In this document: positions 9,567-21,335 of the stretch, piece by piece
Position numbering within the stretch: position 1 is the first letter of the stretch
Layout: each line of letters opens with the position of its first letter
Origin: Passalora sequoiae
Lineage: Eukaryota > Ascomycota > Dothideomycetes > Mycosphaerellales > Mycosphaerellaceae
Length of the DNA: 64,000 nucleotides
Assembly: GCA_013248845.1 (NCBI GenBank)
Contig: WSQC01000015.1
Span: 682,001-746,000 of the forward strand
Direction: 5' to 3'
The notes under the pieces: generated by a model
What the model was told of the DNA's origin: nothing
Database searches by the model: none
What the model saw: only the letters and a program-made list of their open reading frames with translations
Program-made: the position numbers and the translations under genes

Positions 9567-12500
9567 CTAAGCTGCTTGGTATCGGCGTAGCTGCATCGAA
9601 AGTTAGCATCCCGATCATCGTTATAGATGTGAAACGTAAGACTTACATCCAGCGTCAACGCTCTCGAGCTATTGACTGCCTGATCCCTCATGATCCCAAC
9701 CAAAGTCTCACTGTTCTGGAACAACCCGGTCTTGAGTGAAATCACCACAAACTGCATACCAGGCCCGGCATGTTCCTTCACATACTGAGCCAACTGGGTC
9801 GTGTTAGCATGATCGAGCGCAGCGTCGACCTCATCCAGCACGAAGAATGGACTAGGTGCATAAGTGTGCACTGCGAAGAGAAGAGCCAGTGCGGCCATAG
9901 TCTTCTCACCTCCAGAAAGATGCTCCATGTCACGGAAGCGTTTGAGTGGCGGCATGGCGTGGTACTTGACTCCTGCCAGGTAAGGCTCGTCGTCTTCTTC
10001 GACATCGAGGGACGCTGAGCCACCCAACGGGAAGGCCTGCGTTTTGGTCAGCTCCTTGTAGACGGAGCCGATTTGTTCCGAGATATGCTTGTAGGCCTTG
10101 TTGAAAGCAGCTTGACGCTTGCTCTTGATCTCCTCGAAGTCCTTGTCTGCCTTCTTTTTGGCGCTCTCGGCCTCCTTTCTCTCAACCTCGAAGGCTTGTT
10201 GGCGTGCGGACGTCGCTTCGAGACGTTCAGCAGAACGCATGTTCGGTGCCATCTTCTCGAGAGAGGCTTCCAGGTTGCGTATGGTTTCGTGCAGGCTGGT
10301 CTCGCACACGTCGCTATTGTCTTCCTTGAGATCATCGTCGAGTTTGTCGTAGTCTACATGAATACCGTAATCATTGACTTTTAGCGCAGAATCGCCTTCA
10401 TCTTCATCCACATCCATCGTATCCTCATCATCCTCCAAAGCTTCCTCTTCCATCGGAAGGGCATCCAGAGTTCGACTGCCTCGTTCGAGCGGTAGAGAGA
10501 TGTTTTCAACTTTGCAGTAACGCAGCTGACCGTATCGCTGGGAATTTGCTTTCTGCACCTCGATGCCCAGAGCGCTGATCTCCTTGACCGTCTTCTCCTC
10601 GCCCCTGCTTTTATGGTTGTACTCATTTCTGGCTTCGTCGACCTTTTTCTGGCGCTCTTGGTACTCTGTCTGCAGGTCTTCGAGCTTAGCATTGAGCTCA
10701 TCGATCTGGTCATTAATATTTGCAAGATCGCCTTGGATTTCTGCACGCTGAGCTTGTAGCGTGGCCACTGCGTCTCCGTCTCGTTTGCCTTGAGCATGCG
10801 CCGTCTTCAAGCGGGTTTCGGTGCTTTGCAAGCGGTTCTTCTCGAACTCGAGTTGATTGCTCAGTCGCGAGATCTGGCCTTTGAACTCGCGCTCTTTCTC
10901 GCGAGCTTCCTCCTGGAGAGAGCCCTGCTGTCTTTCATACTCCCGAATGTTCTCGTAACCAAGGCGTTGGCAGAAGGTGCCTAAGATTTCGTCTTCTACC
11001 TCAGCCACTGCGGCAGTATGCTGCTCGAGAGTTTGTCGCAGTGTTTCCACGCCTCGTGCCTGCTCCTGATACTTTGGTTTGAGCTCAGCAACTTGTGATT
11101 TGACATGTTGGAGCTCGCGCGACTTGCTCTCAATGTTTCGATCAAGTGTCCTCAGCTCTTCCTGGGCATATTTCAGCTTCGCGTCGAGGCCCATAACCTC
11201 ACCCCGCAGAGATTCTTCCTCAGCTTGACGCTTGTGCCCTCTGGGCAGAGTCTCGATCTCAGCCTGCAGCTTGTCAACGATCGCTTGCATGCCTTCCGTA
11301 TTGACGTCTTCAAAGCGACGTCTTTTGTCGTGCAGACCTGCACCACCGGTCATATTACCGCCTTTGTGGATGATAGTGCCATCTAATGTCACGGCTTTCG
11401 CATTGACGTTGCGATTGTATATGAGGTTTTTGGCGATTGCAAGGGTGTCAGTCACAATAGCATTGCCACAAGCAAAGTTCATGGCGCGTTCGAGACTCGT
11501 GTCGTAGTCTATGGTGTCGATAGCAAGGCGCATGCCCTGATGAAGACCCCGTAAATTGGCATTTGGCTGCTTATGAATGATGGTATCGAGAGGTATGAAT
11601 GTGGCCTGACCACGACGACCCTCTCGCAGATGTTTTATGCATGCTTCGGCAGTCTGTTGGGAATCGACGACGATCGAGTCAAAATGTCGTCCTAGAACGG
11701 TGGAAACCGCAACCTCGTACTTCTTCTGCTTTGGCTTGCAGAGACTGCCGACCGTGTTCTTGACACCGGGGAATATTCGCTTTAGCGTGCTAACCAGCGC
11801 ACGCATTTCTTGCTCTTTGCGAGATTCTCGCTCTGCGCCTCGAGCTTCGTTCAGCTTGGTAAGCGCCATATGTAGTTTCTCGTCCAACTCACGAGCCTTC
11901 TGCTGCGTGCGGTCTCGGTCACTAATTAAAGCATTGATGGCAACTTTCTTGGCCTCCATTTCCTTGCTCGTGGATTTGATAGTGTGCTGGATGTCACTTC
12001 TCCGCTGTTTTAAGCCGTGGACTTCCTCCTCAAGGTTAGAGGAGGTCTTCTCCGTGCTTTCTAGGCTCGACTTGAGCGAGTTGACAGTCTCCTCGTCTGC
12101 CCTTAGCTGACGAGAAATGGTCTCGACCTTGCTTTGGTCTGCACCGGTCCTTTTGTAGACCTCCTTGGTCAAGCGCTCCTTTTCTTGCAGATCCTGATCG
12201 CTCAGCTGCCGTCCTGCCTTCTGCTGCTGGGCGTGCCACTCCTTCTCCCAACGCTTTTGTGCGGTTTGCACAGTCTGCAGATCCTTCTGCATTTTGTTTG
12301 TGGACTGCTGCTGTAAGTCCCTCTCTTTCGCTATGTCCTTGATCCGATCGTCGTACTTCTTGGCATTGGCAGTGTGTATTGACAGCTTCTCGTCGATCGG
12401 CACCAGCTCGTTTTCCTTCTCCTCGACCTCCTTCTCTTTGCGCTTGATCTCACGCTTGCATTTGTCAACCTCATGACGAGCCTTAGTCGACTCTGTAGTA

Positions 12501-13441
12501 GCAACGTCGAGGCGGTCTTTGAATTTCTGCACATTACGCCTAAACTCCTTCAACTCAGCCTGATGCTTTTGGATCTCTGCCGTGCTGTCTTCGATTGTGC
12601 GCTGGAAGTGGAACAGCTTCCAAAGGATGTGGGTGACAACAGCATCATCTCTTTCTTCCCGTGTCTGCTCGTACTTGTCTAGCTCTTCCTTTTGCTTCTT
12701 GTACAGTTCGACTTCACCATTGATCCCTCGGCGTTGCGACACCTTGTAAGTGTGCTCGTCTGTAGCTTGTTCCTTGACCGCCTTCAAGCGCTCGTAATCC
12801 GCCTTGTGCTCCAACGATCCACTGATTTGTTCGATGAGCCGCGTGAGATCCTTTGGCGACTGCGACGCGATAGCTTCGACGTCACCTTGGAATACGAGGA
12901 AGTTTCGCGCCTTGATGAGAATGTTCTCCGTTTCGAGTGACTCGTTATACACCTTCGCAGTCACTGACTTGCTGTTGATGCGGTACTCGGACTGACCGTT
13001 AGCTGTAATGCTGCGCTTCCAGCGTTGTTCCTCCCCGGCATCGTCCTCGTACACAGCCATGACCCACGCGGTTTGTGGATCGTTGCGCTGACTGCTCGCC
13101 TGTGTGTCCACGATTTCCTCGTATCCCTCATCGTCGCCACCAGCGCCAGCAGCAGCATCTCCATTGACATGGCCGTCCAGCGCGCCGTCGGTTGCAGTTC
13201 CATCAGCATTAATCTTGGAATGCTTCAGCACACGACCGCGATAGACCAGGTCTTTGAGATGGGTCGATCGTAGATGAGAGGATTTAATGCCAAGCACGAA
13301 AGAAATGGCGTCCATGGAGTTGGATTTGCCGGAGCCATTGGGCCCGATGATGGACGTGAAGTAGCTGTCGCCGAACTGCAGGACATGGTGTCCTTTGTAT
13401 GATTTGAAGTTGTAGAGCTCTAACGCGAGGAGCTTGCCCAT
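9567..13441 (-). CDS. SMC1: Cohesin ATPase subunit SMC1
   Basis: Exons 13441-9647 and 9590-9567, separated by a 56-bp intron (GTAAGT...GCAG), give 1,272 residues, the usual length. The start MGKLLALELYNFKSYKG is the conserved N-terminus. The Walker A motif GPNGSGKS is at residues 33-40. Two long coiled coils flank the hinge (about 540-680: GRRGQATFIPLDTI, GTIIHKGGNMTGG). The ABC signature LSGGEKTMAALAL starts near 1175, followed by Walker B FFVLDEVDAALDHAN. The last exon encodes LRRYQAA after ALTLD, matching the short conserved SMC1 tail. Smc1 with Smc3 and a kleisin forms the ring that holds sister chromatids together. An Asp/Gly-rich insertion lies near residues 85-110 and an acidic one near 1020. 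The start codon lies only 220 bp from the 18-kb repeat block, so its promoter is next to heavily mutated DNA. Confidence 0.97.
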
Positions 13442-13661
13442 CTTGGCGCCTTTGTATCGTGCTGCCGCGACGTGCGAAAGTGATCGATGCCGACTGCTGT
13501 TGAAGGAGGCAATGCTACGGGACTACGCCCACGAGCGCATGGCCTTAGGACAGCAGCACGAGACGCGACTGTATCGTTGAGTAGTGTGGTTGTTCCTGGT
13601 TGGTGTTTCACGACGCGAACACTGGCAGCTAGACGCGTGCACGGCATGCTTAGTCACGAGA
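13442..13661. promoter_or_regulatory. Remaining SMC1 upstream region
   Basis: Ordinary base composition with CA and TG present, up to the border of the repeat block. Before insertion of the block this would have been continuous with the GPC1 upstream region (31,769-32,202), making a divergent promoter of about 650 bp. Confidence 0.55.
13657..13661. repeat. Left copy of candidate target-site duplication CGAGA
   Basis: CGAGA abuts the left inverted repeat. The same five bases abut the right inverted repeat on its outer side at 31,764-31,768, at the same distance from the matching core. Confidence 0.5.
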
Positions 13662-13695
13662 TAGGGAGCTCCCGATGTACACATGTGAAACAACT
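13662..13695 (+). repeat. Left terminal inverted repeat of the 18-kb block
   Basis: Contains GGAGCTC, a six-base variable gap, then TACACATGTGAAACAACT. The reverse complement of the right end has the same two blocks with the same gap length. Sequence outside has normal composition; RIP-type composition starts about 60 bp inside. Confidence 0.65.
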
Positions 13696-14089
13696 CAAAT
13701 CCCAAAACTCTAAAACTCTAAATCCGGTCTGATCGCAGCGTATTCGTGTATTTATTCGCACAACATACCGAGATCTATATATATTAATGCATAGATCGAT
13801 AGGTCATAAGTACAGGTAGGTTGTATAAGAGTCTTAGAGCGAATCGCCTACGAATAAGCTATAAATAGTTAAAAAACGACATTCTTAGTACCTAGCTATC
13901 TATTACTTTCCTTATATATTCGTATAATACGCTAGTTATACGCAATATAAATTAGTAGGTCGATAGTATATAAGTATAAGTAGGCTATATATAAGTCTTA
14001 AAGCGAACTACCTATAAATAAGCTACGGATAGTCGAATTACGATATATAGGGTACCGATCTACTACTACTACTATAACTACTACTATAA

Positions 14090-14700
14090 TAAATAGCGTA
14101 GCGAACACGCTACGAATAGGGCTATCCTTCCTCGTTACCCTCGAACGGCGGTTTATTAGCTTCTTTACGAAGCCGTTCGTTCGCTAGATTAGGCCGCTAG
14201 TCCGTACCTAGCCTCTACGTTTTATAAAGCCTATCTTTACCGAATAGCTAGAAGTAGGCTCGAAGCTTATTACGTAGATACTAATATACCTATAGATAGA
14301 GCCTATCCTAGTTCTCGTCTACCTTAGTATATAAGACGGTACCGGTACTAGGCTATATCTATACGATATACGCGGAATAGTACTACTCTATCGTCTACTA
14401 GGGGAGGTATTTATATATATTAAAGCCCTCGAGGTCTAACTATATAGATATAACGAGCTCTAGTAGATAGTAGATACTACGCTACTAGAAGCCCGACTAC
14501 TCTAGATAGTAGTATAGTATAAAGGGAACACCGCTAATAGTATAAGGCCTATTCTTCTACTTCCGGATACGATATATATTCTAGGTATCGATATACTTAG
14601 TAATAACCTATCGTAGGATCGGTATATAGATAAAGAGTAGTACGATCCGATTACTCTTTCTATAATACGTATTAGCTATTCGTTCGTATAGCTATTCGTA
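14090..14700 (-). pseudogene. RIP-killed coding frame of unknown product
   Basis: On the minus strand one frame runs about 200 codons with only TAA/TAG stops, each explicable by CAA/CAG or TGG changes. Between stops it reads like protein, for example RCSLYTILLSRVVGLLVA and IPPLVDDRVVLFRVYRIDIA, followed by a Gln-rich tail. It lies just downstream of the transposase remnant on the same strand and could be its C-terminal part or a second element gene. I do not recognise it. Confidence 0.4.
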
Positions 14701-14955
14701 CTACGCTTATAAAGCTACTCGTACTACGCTCGCTACGCTCGTAAAGCTATTCGTACTATTCGTACTGCGCTCGTAAAGCTATTCGTACTACGCGTACTAC
14801 GCTCGTAAAGCTATTCGTACTATTCGTACTACGCTCGTAAAGCTATTCGTACTACGCGTACTACGCGCGCTACGCTCGTAAAGCTATTCGTACTACGCTC
14901 GCTACGCTCGCTATACTCGTATAGCCGTTCGTATAGCCGTTCGTATAGCTATCCG
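14690..14955. repeat. Minisatellite with CTCGTAAAGCTATTCGTACT units
   Basis: Five to six imperfect copies of a unit of about 36 bases built from CGTACTACG, CTCGTAAAGCTATTCGTACT and variants, then shorter CGTATAGC repeats. It lies between the two minus-strand coding remnants. Confidence 0.7.
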
Positions 14956-14989
14956 TTCAATACGTACCTAGTTCGAATATAGTCCCCGT

Positions 14990-15900
14990 CGCGGCTAAGT
15001 TCTTTAAAGAACTCGCGCTATAAGCTAGTATATAAGAATAACTACCGCTACTATATCTTAATACGCTAATTTATCTTACTTATACTATACCTGAAGTAGT
15101 CGTCCTATATTAGAGGCTATATCGCTATTAGCTATACGTTCGTATAGCCGTTTATACTACTAACTAACCTTAGAGCCTAAATACGTCTATCTTCGTAGCG
15201 TAAGATACGCGTCCGCCGTATACCGAGTCTCTCTACTACGGTCCGTTTAAACGATACGTAGACTATACCGTTAGTAGCCCGTTCGTAGCCCGTTCGTAGC
15301 CCGTTCGTAGTACTAATTGTACTTATATAGTATTACTAGCTAATACGGTTCGGATATATTACGCCTATATAGAGACCTAGGAGCGACTAGAAACTCCGAT
15401 ATATATCTATACGATAAATCGCGAGAAGTAGTCGATATAGGTATATACCTAGAAGCCCTAATACTCTAGTTTATAGTACGTATCTATAGAGTATATATAA
15501 CCTAGCCTATTAGCTCGTAGGCCTAGTATATAGTACTACCGCTACCGTAGTCTCCTTATCTTAATAGCCTCTAGACTTAATATAATAAGTACGTTATAGA
15601 GCCGATTACGGCTAACGATATTATACTTCTAGCGTATATAAATATATAGTAACCGCCTACTAAAATCCGTAATATTACTATTATCTAGCTCTTTCCGTAA
15701 TACCTTAGTAATATACTATTCTACCTATACCCTCTAACTAGCTTCTATACGCTTATATAGGCCTATCTTCTTCTAATACTTAGCTATCTACCGAGCGTTA
15801 ATGTTATACCTATTAAAGTTAAGTATCGTACTAGTCTCGTTATCGGTAAGGCGAAGGATATAGAATATATAGACGATTCGTTAGCGTAGAAGGGGTATAT
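14990..15900 (-). pseudogene. Remnant of integrase-core (rve/DDE) transposase
   Basis: On the minus strand a frame broken only by TAA/TAG reads, at 15,501-15,398, GYIYSIDTYYKLEY then GF.VYTYIDYFSRFIV.IYIGVS. This fits the first catalytic Asp region of a widespread fungal integrase-core protein family (pattern W/Y-S-x-D-x-Y-x-K-L, then YxxIDxxSRYIxW). Near 15,095-15,000 another frame gives DYF.YSISKIN.RIK followed by two stops and QLFLYTSL.REFFKEL.RDG, matching the NQRIExWWxQL segment with both Trp codons turned into stops. The two parts lie in different frames, so at least one indel or an intron separates them. Such proteins act as cut-and-paste transposases. Similarity is from memory of the family, so a profile search would settle it. 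Confidence 0.55.
15275..15310. repeat. Triplicated 12-mer GCCCGTTCGTAG
   Basis: Three consecutive copies inside the transposase remnant, probably a later expansion. Confidence 0.7.
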
Positions 15901-16139
15901 TAACGATAGGCGGTCGCTTAGAATTAGGGAGGCCCTAGTCGTAGATACGGCGCTATAGGGTACGCGTCGTAACGGATATACTATAGCTATCGAAGAGCGT
16001 ATCGACGATCGTAGAGCGACTAGTTCCGGCGTATACGAGGATCTTAATAATACCGCGTAGGTACTCTAGTATCGTAGATAGACGCCTACCTACGCCTACG
16101 CCTACGCCTCTAGTAGCTACGTCTTCTAATATAATAAAG

Positions 16140-16220
16140 CCGAACGAATAGTCGCTATTCGTAGGTAGGAGCGTCGCTATTCGTAGTAGGAGCGTCGCTA
16201 TTCGTAGGTAGTAGGAGCGT
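16140..16220. repeat. Tandem repeat GGAGCGTCGCTATTCGTAG
   Basis: Three copies of a unit of about 30 bases carrying GTCGCTATTCGTAG, slightly different in spacing. Confidence 0.65.
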
Positions 16221-16240
16221 CGCTATTTTCGAGGAATCCG

Positions 16241-16800
16241 CTAGCGTAGCTACGAACGTCGCCGCGAATATACTACGAGCGCCTCTTAGCCGCGCTAGCG
16301 CGTTATTATTTTTAAATATATAGGCGTATTATACGTAAGGAGTACCTAGGTAGGCTAGGGATATTTATTTATATTTAGAATACGCTAGCGCGGCCGCGAA
16401 TATAGCCGCGAATACGCCGCGAGCGTCTCTTAGTACCGCTAGCGCGTTATAGAGGTAAAAAAATACACCTAGCCTACCTAGGTACTCCTTACGTATAATA
16501 CGCCTATATATTCGAAAATAATAACGCGCTAGCGCGGCCGCGAACGTCGCCGCGAACGGACCGCGAGCGACGCTTAGTACCGCTAGCGCGTTATTATTCT
16601 CGAATATATAGGTATATTACGCGTAAGGAGTACCTAGGTAGCCTTAAAGGTATACTACGCTAGCGCGGCCGCGAATATAGCCGCGAATATACCGCGAGCG
16701 TCTCTTAGTACGGCTAGCGCGTTATAAAGGTAAATAAATACCCTAAGCCTCCGTACGTATAATACGCCTATATATTTAAAAATAATACGCAAATACTTCC
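16241..16800. repeat. Array of four GC-rich units with alternating inverted arms
   Basis: Four copies of a core beginning GCTAGCGCGGCCGCGAA and ending GCTAGCGCGTTAT start near 16,241, 16,383, 16,529 and 16,662. The spacers between cores carry AGGAGTACCTAGG followed or preceded by a TATAGGCGTATTATACG segment, alternately in forward and reverse orientation (about 16,320, 16,470, 16,610, 16,750). The array can therefore fold into hairpins. No coding frame seen. Confidence 0.7.
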
Positions 16801-17059
16801 GCGTATAATACGCGAATAATATTAAATAAACTATAGTCTAAGTTCTACCTATAGACTAGCGTTAAGTATACGAAGCTCTTTACTATATATATATTCTACG
16901 GCTTATACGGCGGACGGAATCCTACCTAGCCGTCGTCGTAATCCTTTACGCGTAAGTCGATAGCTACCCCTACGAATAGGCCGACGAATATAGATACGAA
17001 TATACTTCTAGCTATACGGCGTAGTTATACGCCGTTTAGTATAGCTAGATCCGATCCGG

Positions 17060-17165
17060 ACGATACGAACGGTAGCGCGAACGGTAGCGCGAACGGTAGC
17101 GCGACGAGTAGTACGAACGGTAGCGCGAACGGTAGCGCGACTAGCGGCGCGACTAGCGGTAGTAT
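17060..17165. repeat. Minisatellite of 12-mer GAACGGTAGCGC
   Basis: At least five perfect or near-perfect copies in two runs, then GACTAGCGGCGC variants. Confidence 0.75.
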
Positions 17166-17429
17166 TCGATTCCTATCGATTATCGATAAAGCCGAATCTT
17201 ATCGTCGTACGCCTATTTATAGCGTATTCTTAGTAGGTAGCCGGCCGCTATTATTACGCTAGGCTACGCCTCCGACGACGAGTTCGCTAAAGAGTAGGAA
17301 GGTAGGTATACCGGTAGTACTAAAGATCTAGAGCGAGACGAAGATATATATATAGTATATAAGGGTAGAGCGTAGCGGAGAGCGCTTATACTAGGTACCT
17401 CGCCTATATATTCCTTCTACTTTAGATAG

Positions 17430-17682
17430 TATTAAGTAGTAGCCTAGAGTCTTACGTAGGTAGCCTTATTAGTAGAGGCTTAGCGTATCTACTACCTATA
17501 TATTCTCTGCCTTTAATAGCTTAAACAAGATATTAACTCCCGTATAGACCTAACTACCCTTATACTTTTAGTTAGCCTTATTTAATAAGACTTAATTAAC
17601 CCTAGCTATATATAAGCTATACGCTCGATACTAGCCTTCGCGATAGATCCGCTATTAGCGTATAGGTAAATATTATCTAATA
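17430..17682 (+). repeat. 5' LTR
   Basis: 253 bp, beginning TATTAAGTAG and ending ATCTAATA. Canonical TG...CA ends would become TA...TA after RIP. It differs from the 3' LTR at only three positions, all at CpA/TpG sites. Confidence 0.9.
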
Positions 17683-18600
17683 AATAGAGCCGAAGGTAGG
17701 GCTACTTCTCGTTATCTATATAGCGATCCTAATAAAAGGGACTATTACGTAGGTAGCTTAAAAGTAGTCCTTAGGTACGGATAACTACTTAGTAGGATAT
17801 AATAAGAGCCTACGGAATCCCTTAAGAGGTAGGAGAAGATAGAGTACCTAAACCGTAGCTTAGCGTAGGTATCGCTCTAACCCGGAAAAAGCTATTTAAT
17901 CCTTAAGACTGTCTATTTGTAGCTTAGAGGTCCTAAAACGATCTATCGGCTAAGGACTTACTTCGGGTCGGAGACCTATAGCTATAAAGTACCCGGTTTA
18001 ATTCTCTAGTCTAGAAAGCGCCTAAATAACCGTAATCTACCCGTTCCTAACTCGATAGACTAATTACCTAGAAGAGCCCCGTTACCTATTAAAAAGAGGA
18101 AGTTGTATAGCCTAGAAGGGCCTAGCTAGCGTAAACCTATATTACGAAATTACGACGCTACGAAAGAGGATAGAATAAAGTTATTCGAGCCGGGAAGATA
18201 CCTACTCGAAGTATTACTAATACTAAGAACGTACCGTAGCGTAGCCCTAGCGCTCGTACTTCGGTATCTTAGCCTTTCCGCCGAAGTAGAAGTAGCCGAA
18301 GGACTAATCGAACTATCGTAACGAATTTCCTTTATATATAAGGAGCTACTATTAGGCGTGCTGTTTTAGATTCGAGGAATTCTCGTTACGTAATAAAGTT
18401 TAGGTCCGCCGGACTTTAATATTTACCTACCTAAGAGTTTCTCGTTTCTACTTATACCCCTAACGCTACTTATACCCTAATTCCCCTTCTAATTTTATCG
18501 CTATATTCCCCCTTACTAATATAAAGAAGGCTCGGTTAAATAGACCGAGTAGACAGAGTAGATTCCGACTCCGAACCGGAAATTAACTAACTAGATCTAG
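17683..18600. other. Leader of the LTR element, no frame recognised
   Basis: Between the 5' LTR and gag. Contains the first copy of the element's palindrome at 18,398-18,420. No primer-binding site could be matched, since RIP has altered the sequence next to the LTR. Confidence 0.5.
18398..18420. repeat. Palindrome copy 1
   Basis: Left arm GTTTAGGTCCG; the right arm is slightly degenerate (CGGACTTTAAT). Preceded by GTTACGTAATAAA. Confidence 0.6.
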
Positions 18601-18719
18601 CTATTAGGAACGCTATTCCGCCGTTCGTTACTCCAATAGCTAGCTTAGACTTACGTACGCCTACTAGGCCGAGCTCTACTTCGGGTATCTCGCCTTCTTA
18701 AGGAAATTTAACTCTTAAG

Positions 18720-21335
18720 GACTAAGCTAATATAATTACTCGTATATTAAAGAATTAAGAGTAGCTAATCCGCTAGTATAAGTAAAAACCTCCTACTCCT
18801 AGTACTCTAGAAAACCCTCGATTTAATAAGTATAATACTATAGCCTATATTAAACGCTTCGAGGACAACCTTACGGAATATAAGCTTAATAATTAGGACG
18901 ACGACTATAAAGTCCGAGTATTTATACAAACTCTAGTTTCGGAATATTAACTAATCGCTAAAAGCCTTAAAGGCTTCCCTACGTAAGAGACTAGAGCTAG
19001 CTAGACTAAGTTTAAGTATTCCTTCTTAAAGGAGTACCGCTAGTATAATCGACGCTAGGCTATATTAACCCTAATATAGCTAAGGAAGCTCTCGTTCTAG
19101 CGACGTACTAATAATAATAACCTTTAAGCGTACGTTCGCGACTTCGTCCTAAGTACTAAAGGAATTCCGGAAGCTAAACTTACGGAGAATATACGGGTTA
19201 AGTACCTACTAAAAGGGCTACCGGAATATATAGTATATCGTATACTCGAAAGTCTTAGTATTAAAGGAGATAACCCTAGTACTACTAAGCCCTTTTTAGT
19301 AGTTCTTACTAAAGTCCGTAGGAAAGTTAATAGGGCTAAAGCTAATAAGAAGTTCCTTAATAATAACAAAGAGGAGCGTAATGTACGCGAAATTAAGCGA
19401 TAAGTAAAACTAAAGACTACTACCCCTAAGTTCTTACCTAAGTCGAAGACGGAGCCGGGTAATTCTGCCCCGAGTAACGCTCCTAATATTACTAGTTTAA
19501 CTCAAGCCTTCGGGAATCTTAGCGTCTATTAGCTTAAAGCTATTAGTAAGATCCTAGTTCCTAGTAGTACTACTCCTACTCTTTAACTTAATATAGTAGT
19601 ATACTTAGATATACCCGCTATTAATATATTCGTAGCCCGATATAAGAATAATAAGGTCTATCCGGATCTTAAGGGTAAATACTATATATACGGACTTATA
19701 GACTATATCTAGTCTAAGTGCCCCGTATTTAATAAGCTTTAGAGTAAAGGCTTAATTTATCGGCGGCTAGATTATCGACTATAATTCTCGAAGGACGGTA
19801 ATCGTATCGTCTATTAGTAGGATCGCCGCTTACTAAAGATAGCTATTATTTTCCCGCTACTCGAGGCCTAGTATAGTAATAAGGTATATAGACTCGAATA
19901 GAATAGCAATAATTCTATTATAGCTTTATAGTAGAAGAAGTAGCGCTATTTATAAGGAGAGTTTAGAGCTAAGGATAGTATAGTATAACCTCTAGTAGTA
20001 GTCGCTATTCGGAGCCTAACGTAGAATAATAGTACGATTATAGACGTATATAGTACTACTATTAATACGAATGTAGCCTCTTAACCTCGTACTAAATAGG
20101 CTCGTAATAATCCGACTCGCCTATCGGCTAATCTAGTAGGGGTTTAGAAGACGAGTAGGACGGACCGATAAGTATCTACTCGCTAGAGTATTACGAGGAC
20201 TCGAAACCTAGAGATAGTATAAGATCGTACCGCGCGCGTTAAGCCTCAAGAGTCCGGCTAGGACGAGGGCGGCGTAGAGATAGAATTAGTATATTCCGAG
20301 ACATAGGGCCGTTCTTAGGAAGAAGGACTAGTAGGCCCGGGTCCTACTAATACTCTAGCTAGTCGACGACCTCCTAAGTCTATACGTATTAATCGGTACG
20401 TATAATAGCGCAATCCTAATACCGATAAAGCGGACCTATTTTAGGCTTTATAGTTCTTAAATCTTAAAGCCGATATTCCTATAAGTACGCTTATAGCTTA
20501 TAGGGGGCCGAAGAATCTCTTCTAGAGCCGTATCCCTAATAATCCGGAATTTATAGACCGATTATTAAAGTATCGCGTAGAGACTAGCTAGAGTACTAAT
20601 AAGAGTATTATCGTACGAGCCGTCTAATACTTTAGGGGCGTCGAAGACTAAGGTATACCTATATAAGATTTAGACTTCGAGTCCGATAGACCCGAACTTA
20701 GCTATACCGATATTAGCGCGCGCTTAGTAAACTTCGTTAGTAGAGCTATTAGGAAGGGAGCCGCTTAGCGCCCGGAGGACGTATACGACAAGCTATAGGA
20801 GGCTAATTATAATGCGGTAATAAAGTAGTACGCGGTTATTCCGAGTATTTACATTCCTATTACTATTAATAATAGTAATGAAACTATCTAAGCCCTTATT
20901 AACGATAGGGCTAAGGCGATTATTATAAGCCGTGTTATAGCTACTAAACTTAAATTACTAATTCGACCGACAACCGTAATGAGTATAAATATAGTAGTAG
21001 GGCGCGTTAACTTCCTTAGCTACTATAATAATATTATAGTTAATATATTTAGGGTCGAATTTCCTTTCGCGATCTTTGTCGCGAATAATAATAGGACGCC
21101 GATACTATTAGGAAGGCTATAGTCTCGAATAGTCCGTAGAGTTTAGAAGAATTACGACGATAGCTCGTAGGAAGGAACGATTACCGACTTCTCTAGTAGG
21201 CGAGTTATATTTATAGGCGTAGTCGGTAACTAAGGCTATAGAACGCTTAGCTATATTCTTAATAAGGAAGAACTACCTAAGGATCTAGATACCGTCCGTA
21301 AGCTACTTATAGGGGAAGGTAAGGCGCGACTTTAA
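18720..21335 (+). pseudogene. RIP-killed gag-protease frame of the LTR element
   Basis: One plus-strand frame (codons starting at multiples of three) reads through about 870 codons with only TAA/TAG interruptions. The capsid-like part has GFPT.ETRAS.TKF and LLKGLPEYIVYRIL. Near 19,678-19,725 the spacing of a CCHC zinc knuckle is kept, but both leading Cys and the His positions now read Tyr while the last Cys remains, as expected from TGC and CAC changed to TAC. From about 20,990 to 21,170 an aspartic-protease-like stretch ends in RTPILLGRL. The frame closes at TAA 21,333. The exact start is unclear because a start ATG could be changed to ATA. Confidence 0.75.

Noticed and set aside
9338..9590. 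Long C-terminal extension of SMC1 in the open frame
   Set aside because: A GTAAGT...GCAG intron and a conserved eight-codon last exon explain the true end.
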